Assembly (NCBI GenBank): GCA_965226915.1
Contig: CBDDEJ010000011.1
Span: forward strand, 1 to 64,000
Source: Io17-Chloro-G2 sp965226915
Lineage (GTDB): Bacteria; Chloroflexota; Dehalococcoidia; Lucifugimonadales; UBA3495
Reading direction: 5' to 3'
DNA: 64,000 nt
A program made the translations under genes and the position numbers. Shown here piece by piece: positions 43,080 to 50,961 of this stretch. The notes under the pieces were generated by a model, which saw only the letters and a program-made list of their open reading frames with translations, was not told the origin of the DNA and did no database searches. The first letter of the stretch is position 1; every line of letters starts with the position of its first letter.

Positions 43080-43786
43080 CAGCGGTCGTGCCCCCTAAAT
43101 ACTTGCTTGTCGGGCGTTGGGGTGAACGGCATGCCGGACAAGGGTTTGCCGCCCGATTTACCCAGGTTATGGTATTTTTTGATCTTCTCGTGAAGCTCCA
43201 TGATCCCGTAAAGCAAGGCATCGGGCCGGGGCGGGCAGCCCGGGACGTACACGTCCACGGGCACTATATGATCAACCCCGGGCACCACGCTATAGGAGCC
43301 GAAATAGGGCCCCCCGCTGGTGGCGCAGACTCCCATGGCGATGACCCATTTGGGGTCGGCCATCTGCTCGTAGATTCGTTGTATCGGCGGCGCCATCTTC
43401 CAGGTCACGGTGCCGGCCACGATCATCAAGTCTGCCTGGCGCGGAGATGCGCGAAAAGCCTCCATGCCAAACCGGGCGATGTCGAACCTGCCCATGGCGG
43501 TGGCGATCATCTCAAAGGCGCAGCAGGCTAGCCCGAAGGTGACCGGCCAGAGAGCGGATTTGCGGCTCCAGTTGATCAGGGCGTCCACCGACGTCACCAC
43601 CAGGTTGCCCTTCAGGTCGTCGGGCACCTCAAGCATCGAAGGCTCGGCAACGGGTTCCAGGGAGGTGTCTTTTACGTGCTGAACCAACCTGCCTTCGTCA
43701 CGGTCGACGTCCCAGGTTCGGTCATGGAGCGGGCCGCCGTCTTTGGGGATCTCCCGAGAACCGGCATGAGGAAATTCATGTGCCAC
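43079..43786 (-). CDS. nuoB: NADH-quinone oxidoreductase subunit B, operon 2
   Basis: 235 residues. Cluster N2 ligands appear in 'FGLACCAFEM', 'MGVCATSGGPYF' and 'VPGCPPRPDALLYG'. It has a roughly 70-residue N-terminal extension and a 30-residue C-terminal tail beyond the core domain. The operon 1 copy is 178 residues. It is 6 bp downstream of nuoA. Confidence 0.95.
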   Translation of the reverse strand: MAHEFPHAGSREIPKDGGPLHDRTWDVDRDEGRLVQHVKDTSLEPVAEPSMLEVPDDLKGNLVVTSVDALINWSRKSALWPVTFGLACCAFEMIATAMGRFDIARFGMEAFRASPRQADLMIVAGTVTWKMAPPIQRIYEQMADPKWVIAMGVCATSGGPYFGSYSVVPGVDHIVPVDVYVPGCPPRPDALLYGIMELHEKIKKYHNLGKSGGKPLSGMPFTPTPDKQVFRGHDR

Positions 43787-43792
43787 GACGCG

Positions 43793-44173
43793 TCACCCCC
43801 ACTCCAAATCTTTTTTCCGCCAGGCGTAGGCCCATCCAACCAGGAGTATCAGCACGAAGACGCCCATTTCAATCAGGGCGAAAAGCTCCAACTGGAGAAA
43901 TTTGACCGCCCACGGGTAGAGAAAGACAACTTCGACGTCGAAGATGACGAACAAGACGGCGTACATGTAATAACGAAAGTTGAATTGGACCCACCTGCCG
44001 CCCAGGGCCTCCATCCCGCACTCATAGGTTTCCAGCTTGACCTGAGTGGGATTGTGGGGGCGGATGCCCAACCGGCCCGTGGCCCAAGACGCCATCAACA
44101 TACTGGCGGGCACGACAAAGGCGATGACGCCGAAGATGGCGATCAAGCCGTACTGGCGGAAGTATTCGTCCAA
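43793..44173 (-). CDS. nuoA: NADH-quinone oxidoreductase subunit A, operon 2
   Basis: 126 residues from a TTG at 44173 (LDEYFRQYGLIAIFG), three helices, with 'VKLETYECGMEALGGRWVQF' and 'YYMYAVLFVIFDVEVVFLYP'. The open frame reaches 44329, but an extended -10 promoter lies at 44244-44252, inside that longer frame. GAGG sits 7 nt upstream of the TTG. The N-terminal 50 residues of the long frame are also non-conserved, so I take the short form. Confidence 0.9.
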   Translation of the reverse strand: MDEYFRQYGLIAIFGVIAFVVPASMLMASWATGRLGIRPHNPTQVKLETYECGMEALGGRWVQFNFRYYMYAVLFVIFDVEVVFLYPWAVKFLQLELFALIEMGVFVLILLVGWAYAWRKKDLEWG

Positions 44174-44243
44174 AGACAGACCTCGGCAGGATGGGGTGGC
44201 CGAACAGGCCTCACCGGCCCTGAGGCTGGCGATTTGCGGCTGG

Positions 44244-44252
44244 ATTATAACA
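44244..44252 (-). promoter_or_regulatory. Predicted extended -10 promoter of nuo operon 2
   Basis: On the minus strand TGTTATAAT (TG at -15/-14 plus a consensus TATAAT, 44249-44244). No clear -35 is seen, which is usual for extended -10 promoters. The start would be near 44237, about 64 nt before the TTG of nuoA. Confidence 0.55.
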
Positions 44253-44356
44253 TAGGCATTGAGGCCACCGGTAGGGAAAATGGAGCGCTGGCCTGCCGCC
44301 CCAAAACCGGCCGGCCAAACTGGTAACATTGCCTGATAGCGTCGATTGGAATCGAG

Positions 44357-44381
44357 CGCTCAGCCGTCAGCTATCAGCGGT
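44357..44381. repeat. AGCTGA-type short intergenic repeat
   Basis: GCTCAGCCGTCAGCTATCAGC in the gap between divergent nuoA (operon 2) and rdgB. Same family as 5019-5049. Confidence 0.5.
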
Positions 44382-44451
44382 CACCTAATGGGGCGGCTGA
44401 CGTGTGCATGGATTCCAAAACCGTCATCTGATGAACAAAAGAGCCACCTCC

Positions 44452-45174
44452 ATGCCTCGGTCAAAACTTCTGATCGCCACGCGAAACCCGGGGAAGATGC
44501 GGGAGTTTAGCGAGTTACTGCGGGACCTGCCACTGGAACTGGTTTCCTTGGACGAAGTGGGCGTCACCGAAAACGTAGAGGAGACTGGGCATACATTTCA
44601 CGAGAACGCCGCCCTGAAGGCCCAGACTTACGCTTCTCTGGTTGGATTGATGGCCTTGGCCGACGATTCAGGGTTGGAGGTGGACGCCCTGGGTGGAGAG
44701 CCCGGAGTTCTTTCCGCCCGTTACGGCGAGGTTTCACTCCATGACTCACCACCAGCTAACCCAGAGTTGCCCCCCCTTTCGCAAAGGGGGGTTGGGGGGA
44801 TTTCCTCCCCACAGGCCACGACCCAATCCATGTCAGACAAAGACCGGGTGGCCCTCCTGCTCGAAAACCTGAAGGATGTCCCCTGGGAAAAGCGCACCGC
44901 CCGGTTCCGGTGCGTTATCTGCATCGCCAAGCCAGACGGTGCAGGCGGTATTGAGATCGCAGGCTCGGTGGTAGGGTCTGTAGCCGGAATGATACAATAC
45001 CAGGACCAGGCTCAGGGGGAAGACGGTTTCGGCTACGATCCGGTCTTCTACCTCCCCTCCTACGGCATGACGCTCGCTCAACTATCCCTGGAGGAAAAAA
45101 ATCGAATCAGCCACCGCGCCGACGCCTCCCGCAGGGCGCAACCATTGTTGCAAAAACTTGCGGCCTCAGGCTGA
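44452..45174 (+). CDS. rdgB: dITP/XTP pyrophosphatase (Ham1/RdgB) with a repeat-encoded insertion
   Basis: House-cleaning NTPase removing dITP and XTP from the nucleotide pool; 240 residues from the ATG at 44452 (MPRSKLLIATRNPGK). Motifs: 'ATRNPGK', 'ADDSGLEVDALGGEPGVLSA' then 'RYG', 'GEDGFGYDPVFY' and 'SHRADAS'. Between 'SARYG' and the helix 'DKDRVALLLENL' there are about 26 extra residues. They are largely encoded by a palindromic repeat (44767-44805) read in frame as LPPLSQRGVGGISSP. The loop is at the surface in known structures, so the enzyme may still work. Upstream starts at 44404 and 44431 are possible. First gene of the rdgB-moaA-rnhA/moaC run. Confidence 0.92.
   Translation: MPRSKLLIATRNPGKMREFSELLRDLPLELVSLDEVGVTENVEETGHTFHENAALKAQTYASLVGLMALADDSGLEVDALGGEPGVLSARYGEVSLHDSPPANPELPPLSQRGVGGISSPQATTQSMSDKDRVALLLENLKDVPWEKRTARFRCVICIAKPDGAGGIEIAGSVVGSVAGMIQYQDQAQGEDGFGYDPVFYLPSYGMTLAQLSLEEKNRISHRADASRRAQPLLQKLAASG
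44767..44805. repeat. Palindromic repeat inserted in frame within rdgB
   Basis: TTGCCCCCCCTTTCGCAAAG followed by GGGGGTTGGGGGGATTTCC, the same unit as at 42473-42611. It is a multiple of three in effect and contains no stop in this frame, so rdgB remains open. The translated peptide PPLSQRGVGGI is low in complexity and unrelated to the enzyme family. Confidence 0.8.
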
Positions 45175-45190
45175 AGGCCGCTAGCTGACA
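45169..45190. repeat. AGCTGA-type short intergenic repeat
   Basis: GGCTGAAGGCCGCTAGCTGAC, spanning the rdgB stop and the first bases of the rdgB-moaA gap. Confidence 0.4.
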
Positions 45191-45214
45191 GCCAAAATAG
45201 GACATACTTCTGGA

Positions 45215-46240
45215 ATGATAACCGACGCCTTTGGCCGCCGCCTCCACGATCTGCGTATCTCGGTCACCGACCGTTGCAACTTCCGGTGCCCTTATTGCAT
45301 GCCCGCCGAGATCTTCGGCGAGAGCTACAAATTTCTGCCCAAGGACGAGATCCTCACATTCGAGGAAATCTCCCGGCTGACCGCCATTTTCGCCACCCTC
45401 GGCGTGTCCAAGGTCCGCGTCACCGGCGGCGAGCCGCTGTTGCGGACTGAACTGCATCTGTTGATAGAGATGCTGGCCAACATCGACGGCGTCGAAGATC
45501 TGACCCTCACCACCAACGGTTACCTACTGGCCCAAAATGCGCGGCAGCTGAAAGAAGCGGGCCTGAACCGCATCACGGTAAGCCTGGACACTTTGGATGA
45601 GGATATCTTCGCCACGATGAACGGCCGGGGGTTCTCCCCCCAGCGTGTTTTAGATGGGATCCAGGCGGCGGCGGCCGCGGGGCTGAGCCCCATCAAGATC
45701 AACTCGGTGGTGCAGAAGGGGATAAACGAGCACACCCTGGTTGATCTGGCCCGGCATTTCAAGGGCACGGGACACATCGTCCGGTTCATCGAGTACATGG
45801 ACGTTGGCAACCGCAACGGTTGGAAGTGGGACCAGGTGGTTCCCGCTCAGGAGATCGTTGATCTTATCGACGCCGAAATGCCCTTGGAGCCGGTGGAAAG
45901 CAACTACCCCGGCGAGGTAGCCGCCCGCCACAGGTACCGGGACGGTCAGGGCGAGATCGGCGTCATAGCGTCGGTCACCCAGCCCTTCTGCGCCGGGTGC
46001 ACCAGGGCCCGCATCTCCACCGACGGCCAGTTATTCACCTGCCTGTTCGCCAGCCAAGGCATCAGCCTGCGCGACCCGCTTCGCGATGGCGCCAGCGACG
46101 CCCAATTGATCGAGATAATCTCCAAGGTTTGGACCAACCGGACCGACCGCTACTCAGAAGAGCGCACCGAGCTGGCCGCTACTCAAAACGATGGCCAAAA
46201 CGCCCCGCAGAAAGTCGAGATGTACCAAATCGGGGGTTAG
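45215..46240 (+). CDS. moaA: GTP 3',8-cyclase (molybdenum cofactor biosynthesis protein A)
   Basis: Radical SAM enzyme for the first step of molybdopterin synthesis; 341 residues. The N-terminal [4Fe-4S]-SAM site is 'CNFRCPYC' (CxxxCxxC). The C-terminal GTP-binding cluster uses 'CAGCTRARISTDGQLFTCLF' (C-x2-C-x13-C). The chain ends in Gly-Gly (QIGG), the typical activating tail of MoaA. 'VTGGEPLLR' is the SAM-binding GGE. The partner MoaC is encoded in the next gene, as the C-terminal half of a fusion. A second possible start is close, but the ATG 45215 gives the canonical N-terminus. Confidence 0.96.
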   Translation: MITDAFGRRLHDLRISVTDRCNFRCPYCMPAEIFGESYKFLPKDEILTFEEISRLTAIFATLGVSKVRVTGGEPLLRTELHLLIEMLANIDGVEDLTLTTNGYLLAQNARQLKEAGLNRITVSLDTLDEDIFATMNGRGFSPQRVLDGIQAAAAAGLSPIKINSVVQKGINEHTLVDLARHFKGTGHIVRFIEYMDVGNRNGWKWDQVVPAQEIVDLIDAEMPLEPVESNYPGEVAARHRYRDGQGEIGVIASVTQPFCAGCTRARISTDGQLFTCLFASQGISLRDPLRDGASDAQLIEIISKVWTNRTDRYSEERTELAATQNDGQNAPQKVEMYQIGG

Positions 46241-46256
46241 CTAACGGCTGATAGCT
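46238..46256. repeat. AGCTGA-type short intergenic repeat
   Basis: TAGCTAACGGCTGATAGCTG, overlapping the moaA stop and leading into the 35-bp gap before the RNase HI-MoaC gene. Confidence 0.4.
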
Positions 46257-46275
46257 GATTGTTCAGGACGATACA

Positions 46276-47247
46276 TTGCCAACTGCCAACAAAATAACCA
46301 TCTACACCGACGGCTCGTGCCTGGTCAATCCGGGCCCCGGCGGCTGGGGCGCGCTAGTCATTGCCGAGCAGGCGGAGCGTCAACGTCTCTCCGGAGGAGA
46401 GCCCCAGACCACCAACAACCGCATGGAGATGACGGGCGCCATAAAGGGCCTGGAAGCCACTCCTCCGGGAGCATCGGTGGACCTCTACAGCGACAGCAGT
46501 TACCTGGTCAACACCATGACCAAAACCTGGAAGCGCCGGGTCAACCACGACCTGTGGGATCAGCTTGACGCCCTTTCCAAACTGCGGAATGTCAACTGGC
46601 TATGGGTCCGAGGCCACAACGGCGACCCCGGCAACGAGGAAGCGGACCGGCTGGCAGGGAACGCCATGAAACTGGCCGCGGCCGGAGACTCAGGCGGCAA
46701 GCAGGCCAGTCCAGAGGCGCCAGTAATCGCGGAGGTTAGTGAAGTGGCCATTGAATCGAATAAGCCAGCCCTCGCCCTCACCCACTTGGACGAGGAGGGA
46801 CGCGCCCGGATGGTGGACGTGGGCGCCAAACCAGTGACCCAACGGGAAGCGGTGGCTCGGGGTTACCTGGTGGTGCAGCCTGAAACTCTGAGATTGATCA
46901 AAGAAGGCCTAATGAAAAAGGGCGACGTTTTGTCCATAGCCCAACTGGCCGGCATCATGGGCGCCAAGAAAACGTCGGACCTGATCCCGCTGTGCCATCC
47001 CCTTCCCCTGGACCGGGTCAACCTGGACCTGGACCTGGACGAAGCGCAAAACCGGGTTAACGTCACCGCCACCGCCAGCACATCGGCAAAGACCGGAGTT
47101 GAGATGGAGGCCCTGACCGCCGTCTCGGTCGCGGCGCTGACCGTCTACGACATGTGCAAGGCCGTGGACCGGGGAATCCGCATCGAAAGCATCCGCCTGG
47201 TTCGGAAGACAGGCGGCCAAAGCGGCGACGTAAACCTGGAAGAATAA
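46276..47247 (+). CDS. Fusion of ribonuclease HI and cyclic pyranopterin monophosphate synthase (MoaC)
   Basis: One open frame of 323 residues, TTG start. Residues about 7-135 are RNase HI: 'YTDGSCLVNPGPGGWGA' (first Asp), 'NNRMEMTGAIKGLE' (Glu), 'YSDSSYLVN' (Asp), and 'VRGHNGDPGNEEADRLA' (His and last Asp), so all four catalytic acids are there. A linker rich in Ala/Glu (about 140-164) follows. Residues about 165-323 are MoaC: 'LTHLDEEGRARMVDVGAKPV', 'SDLIPLCHPLPLDRVNLDL' and 'EMEALTAVSVAALTVYDMCK'. MoaC converts the MoaA product to cPMP, and moaA is directly upstream. No stop or frameshift separates the two parts, so this looks like a true bifunctional protein. Confidence 0.93.
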   Translation: MPTANKITIYTDGSCLVNPGPGGWGALVIAEQAERQRLSGGEPQTTNNRMEMTGAIKGLEATPPGASVDLYSDSSYLVNTMTKTWKRRVNHDLWDQLDALSKLRNVNWLWVRGHNGDPGNEEADRLAGNAMKLAAAGDSGGKQASPEAPVIAEVSEVAIESNKPALALTHLDEEGRARMVDVGAKPVTQREAVARGYLVVQPETLRLIKEGLMKKGDVLSIAQLAGIMGAKKTSDLIPLCHPLPLDRVNLDLDLDEAQNRVNVTATASTSAKTGVEMEALTAVSVAALTVYDMCKAVDRGIRIESIRLVRKTGGQSGDVNLEE

Positions 47248-47581
47248 CCGCACACATTCATCGCCAAATACCATCGGCCTCTTTATCCCGCGCCGTTTGG
47301 CTCCAAACCGCCATTCTGACGGGCGCCGCGATTGAAGAATCTAAAATCGCGGGTGTGGCTCGCCATCTAACGAGCCTGAACGCACGAATTTGGACCTCCA
47401 GCGGAGTGCCCTGAGTTCCGTCTAAGGGTTAGGGCCGCGATGTCATCGGGGCTTTTGACGCAACGCCCCGCCACCCAAACCCAGCATCTCTCATAGAAAA
47501 CTCAATTGACACTGCGACTGGGGGCCAATTACCATTGTTTGTATGGAGTACGGCTGGCGGCTGGCTGGCCGGCCCCTGGGT
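47248..47581. other. Non-coding gap between the RNase HI-MoaC gene and tRNA-Met
   Basis: 334 bp with no supportable gene. It contains a short CGTTTGG/CCAAACCG palindrome near 47291 without a T run, and the possible tRNA promoter described separately. Confidence 0.5.
47506..47535 (+). promoter_or_regulatory. Possible promoter of tRNA-Met
   Basis: TTGACA (47506-47511), an 18-bp spacer and TACCAT (47530-47535). The start would be about 40 nt before the tRNA. The -10 is weak. Confidence 0.4.
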
Positions 47582-47656
47582 GGCACCGTAGCTCAGCGGC
47601 AGAGCGGGCGCTTCATAAGCGCTAGGCCACTGGTTCGAACCCAGTCGGTGCCACCA
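47582..47656 (+). tRNA. tRNA-Met (CAT anticodon), CCA encoded
   Basis: Cloverleaf readable by eye: acceptor GGCACCG/CGGTGCC, D-arm GCTC...GAGC, anticodon arm with loop TTCATAA (anticodon CAT), T-arm ACTGG-TTCGAAC-CCAGT, discriminator A and encoded CCA. It could also be an Ile tRNA read after lysidine modification; the sequence alone does not settle which. Its 3' half is duplicated at 54146-54194, marking it as an integration site. Confidence 0.93.
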
Positions 47657-47658
47657 AC
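47611..47658 (+). other. Putative attL within tRNA-Met 3' half
   Basis: CTTCATAAGCG, then AGGCCACTGGTTCGAACCC, running through the T-arm and CCA end. Paired with 54146-54193. Confidence 0.7.
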
Positions 47659-47708
47659 CACTCGATTCGTGCCTAAATCTTGAAAATGCCTTAGCAAAAA
47701 CACCATGG

Positions 47709-48618
47709 TTGTCCGGGAGCCTACCCCAAGAAAAGGGGGCCGGTTTAGCCTCCACAGGGAGCGGGAGCCTTCATCAACTCCTAGAGAATTACATTCGGTA
47801 CCGCGGGATCGACCCCAGCCACCATCAAACACAAACGGAAAGAGATCGGCTTGTTCATCAGGTCGGTCCAGCACGACGAGGTCAGCCCTACCGACGTCCT
47901 GGTCCATTTCGACGACATGCGGGAGCGCGGCCTGGCCCCCACGACTATCCAGACGCGGTTCCGGGCTATACGGGCCTTCTTCAACTGGGCGTACGAATGG
48001 GAACTGATCGCCAACTGCCCGACAGCCAAGATCAAGACGCCCCGGGCCCCAAAGGTGCGCAAGCCGTTCATCGCGGGCGAAACCGTCGCGGCCGTCTTGA
48101 AGATCTGCCCGCTCTCCACGCTTCTCGGAGCACGGCGACAAAGCATGATCATGTTGTTCGCGTCGACCGGAATGAGGAAAGACGAACTCCACCGGCTTCA
48201 ACTCCGAGATCTTGATTGGGCTAACGGTCGGATCCGCATCATGGGGAAGGGCCAGAAAGAAAGGGCCGCACCGTTCCTCAAGGACGCCCAACGGGTGGTC
48301 CATCGTTACCAGGCCCTTCGCTTCGACTCCTTGCCCACCCTTTGGGTGACGGAAGAGGGGCGGGCCCTGGCCTACGACGGGGTCAGCCGCGACATGGCCA
48401 GGTTGTTCGATCGGGTCGGCGTCGAGGTCCAGGACCCTTGCCACATCTTTCGCAGGACGTTCGCCGCCAATGCGCGAAAGCAAGGCATCGCCGACCCGTA
48501 CATCAGGGCATCGGCCGGCCGGACCAACGACGCCATGTTGAACCGCTTCACCGCGTGGATGGAAATTGAGGACGGGGCTGTTGAGGCTTTCCGCGAGTTC
48601 GATCCGTTCAGGGCTTGA
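47709..48618 (+). pseudogene. Tyrosine recombinase/integrase, frameshifted and lacking the catalytic Tyr
   Basis: The first part reads 'SLHQLLENYIRYRGIDP' in one frame, then at about 47816 the family sequence continues in another (TIKHKRKEIGLFIRSVQHDE) to 48618. Catalytic-domain residues are visible: Arg in 'STGMRKDELHRL', Lys in 'GKGQKERAAP', and H-x-x-R in 'CHIFRRTF'. The position of the nucleophilic Tyr ('LNRFTAW') is Phe (TTC). With the frameshift and the missing Tyr this integrase should be inactive. It starts about 50 bp after tRNA-Met. Confidence 0.85.
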
Positions 48619-48703
48619 CCAATTCGGTGAGCAAAATGATAATCGGACTGGCTTACCGCGCAAATCTGCGACATAATTCAACTCGCTGATAAAAGCAATA
48701 GAA

Positions 48704-48856
48704 CTAGTACTACAACGACGTGTTATCCTACAAGGTAACTCGTGGGCGGATTTTGAAGCTGGCAACGAACGAGTGCGAGTCTCCCATGATGAACGGTCCG
48801 TAGCTGAAGAAGAAGACCTGAGCGTGTTTTCTCATAACGCGTCGTTGTAGTACTAG
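48704..48856. mobile_element. 153-bp IS701-type MITE, copy 1
   Basis: Begins CTAGTACTACAACGACG and ends CGTCGTTGTAGTACTAG, the same terminal inverted repeat as the IS701-type element at 49177-50636. The interior is unrelated to the transposase gene and encodes nothing. It shares its right CTAG with the next copy. Confidence 0.88.
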
Positions 48857-49005
48857 TACTACAACGACGCGTTATCCTACAAGGTAACTCGTGGGCGGAT
48901 TTTGAAGCTGGCAACGAACGAGTGCGAGTCTCCCATGATGAACGGTCCGTAGCTGAAGAAGAAGACCTGAGCGTGTTTTCTCATAACGCGTCGTTGTAGT
49001 ACTAG
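48853..49005. mobile_element. 153-bp IS701-type MITE, copy 2
   Basis: Nearly identical to copy 1 (one difference seen in the left end, GACGCG against GACGTG), in the same orientation. It shares CTAG with copy 1 on the left and with the 179-bp repeat on the right, forming a tandem CTAG-linked array. Confidence 0.88.
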
Positions 49006-49180
49006 AGGTCTGGCCGGAAAGCCATTGGCCGGGTTTCGCGCTACGCCATACAGACGTATTATAGTCTTATGTGGCATGATAGTATCTGTAATACGGTTCA
49101 AGAACCCACTCTTACATCGACAATCGTCGCTAAGAAAACGACGACTTGGGGAGAATCGGGGTTTCCGTCCGAGTTTCTAG
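49002..49180 (+). mobile_element. 179-bp CTAG-bounded MITE-like repeat, copy C
   Basis: Same repeat as 19031-19209. Its left CTAG is the right end of the 153-bp MITE copy 2, and its right CTAG is the left end of the IS701-type element. Confidence 0.87.
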
Positions 49181-50636
49181 TACTACAACGACGAGTTGTC
49201 TGGTAGGATGGCTGGACAGATGATGTTGGGTGGTTTGGGTGATGGATGCGGCGAGCTTCGAGCGGGTCTACGACAGCCTTCAGGAATTCCACGCCTTCTT
49301 TGCGGCCTCCTTCGGCCGCAAGCAGTGGCGGGATCACAGCGGGAATTACCTTCAGGCGCTGCTGGTGCAGGACCAGGAGCGGCGCAACGCCGAGAATCTC
49401 TCGGAATCGGTGGGCATCTCGGCCCGGGCGATGCAGCGCTTTCTCACCGAGGCCCGGTGGTCCGATGAGACAGTCATAGGGCGGTTGCAGGAATACTTGG
49501 CCCCCAGGCTGGGACACCTGGAGGCGGTGTGGGTGTTCGATGGCAGCGACTTCCCCAAGCAGGGCAGGAAATCGGCGGGAGTGGCCCGGCAGTACTGCGG
49601 CAGGCTGGGCAAGGTGGCCAACTGCCAGGGTGGGATGTTCCTGGCCTACGTCAGCCCGCTGGGCCGGGCGTTGGTGGACAAGCGGCTGTATCTGCCCAAG
49701 AGTTGGACCTCCGACCAGGACCGGTGTGCTGCGGCGGGTGTGCCGGAGGACCGGCGGAACTACCGGTCAAAGACGGAGTTGGCCCTGGAGATGCTGGAGC
49801 GGGTCCTGGAGTTGGGCTACCTCAGGGCCGAGTGGGTTGCCGGAGACGACGCCTTCGGGATGTCGCCGACCTTCCGGGAGGGACTGGCGGCCCTGGGGAT
49901 GCGCTACGTGCTGGACGTTCCGGGCGGCACTACGGTCTGGCCCTTGGACCCGGCTTGGACCAGTCCGGAATATCCGGGGTTCGGCCGCCCCCGCAAACCC
50001 AAGCTGCGGCCTGGGCAGCGGCGGACCATGGAGCAGCGCGGTGATGAACTGCCGGATGAGGCTTGGCGGGAGATAACGGTGGCCCAGGGAAGCCAGGGGC
50101 CGCGCACCTACCGGTTCAGTGCCCAGCGGGTGCGGGCCACCAGGAGGCGCAAGCCCGGCGAGGAACTGTGGGCCGTCTGGCGCCGGAACCTGGACGGCAG
50201 CGAGCCCCGCTACTACCTGTCCAACGCTCCCGAGGGCACAACCTTGGAGACTCTGGCCTACGTGGGTGGGTCCAGGTGGCGCATTGAAACGGAGTTCGAG
50301 ACTGAGAAGGGTGACGTGGGGCTGGACGAATACGAGACCCGCAGCTGGGCAGGGTGGCATCACCACATAGCCATGTGCCTGCTGGGTGGAGCGTTCCTGC
50401 TGAGCCTGCAGCAGGATTGGGGGGAAAAAGATGCCCCGGATCACGAGGCCACAGGTGTACCGGGTGGTGCGGGAGATGCTGCCCCGGGAGCAGTTCGGGC
50501 CCGATCAATTGCTGTTGTGGCTGGAGGATACGCAGCTACGCAACGAACGGGCTCGCCGTTCCCACGAGAGACGCCGCTCCACCCGCCGCGAAAGCAGGAT
50601 GGAGCCGCCACCTTAAACCCGTCGTTGTAGTACTAG
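49177..50636 (+). mobile_element. IS701-family element (1460 bp)
   Basis: Terminal inverted repeats TACTACAACGACG (left) and CGTCGTTGTAGTA (right) lie between CTAG tetramers, matching the CTAG target duplication described for IS701-family elements. It contains one transposase gene. The three 153-bp MITEs carry the same ends and are probably its non-autonomous derivatives. Confidence 0.88.
49242..50630 (+). pseudogene. IS701-family transposase with a C-terminal frameshift
   Basis: DDE-type transposase: 'VWVFDGSDFPKQGRKSAGVA' (first Asp), 'YLRAEWVAGDDAFGMSPTFR' (second Asp), 'WRIETEFETEKGDVGLDEYE' (Glu). After about residue 395 the frame turns into low-complexity sequence. The expected C-terminus (MPRITRPQVYRVVREMLPRE and onward) is in the +1 frame from 50431. 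The shift lies at a GGGGGGAAAAA run (50418-50431), where a base gain or loss is easy. A GTG 4 codons upstream is an alternative start. All catalytic residues precede the shift, so partial activity cannot be excluded. Confidence 0.83.
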
Positions 50637-50782
50637 GGGGTCGCTACATGGATTTCATTGACGAGATTCACGCTTGGCGGCAGGTATCCCAGAGAAGCTG
50701 CCGGGAATCCGAACTGAAGAAGCAACGAAGACGGCCCTAATCATGCCCTTTGTGCGGGCCTTGGGTTACGACACTACTGACC

Positions 50783-50961
50783 CTAGAGGTCTGGCCGGAA
50801 AGCCATTGGCCGGGTTTCGCGCTACGCCAGACAGACGTATTATAGTCTTATGTGGCATGATAGTGTCTGTAATACGGTTCAAGAACCCACTGTTACATCG
50901 ACAATCGTCTCTAAGAAAACGACGACTTGGGGAGAATCGGGGTTTCCGTCCGAGTTTCTAG
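50783..50961 (+). mobile_element. 179-bp CTAG-bounded MITE-like repeat, copy D
   Basis: Same repeat as 19031-19209, inserted in the HsdR-N-like gene at CTAG (50783-50786 and 50958-50961). Private changes include TAGTGTCTG, CCACTGTTAC and CGTCTCTAAG. Confidence 0.87.

Noticed and set aside
44174..44329. N-terminal extension of nuoA (operon 2)
   Set aside because: It would start upstream of an extended -10 promoter and adds non-conserved residues; the TTG at 44173 has a suitable GAGG.
48723..48914. Small minus-strand open frames inside the 153-bp and 179-bp repeats (also 48877-49101 and 59334-59558)
   Set aside because: They run across element junctions and are not conserved as protein; frames differ between copies.
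50418..50431. Programmed frameshift in the IS701-type transposase at GGGGGGAAAAA
   Set aside because: The continuing frame is +1, whereas slippage on such a heptamer normally yields -1; a simple base gain or loss is more likely.
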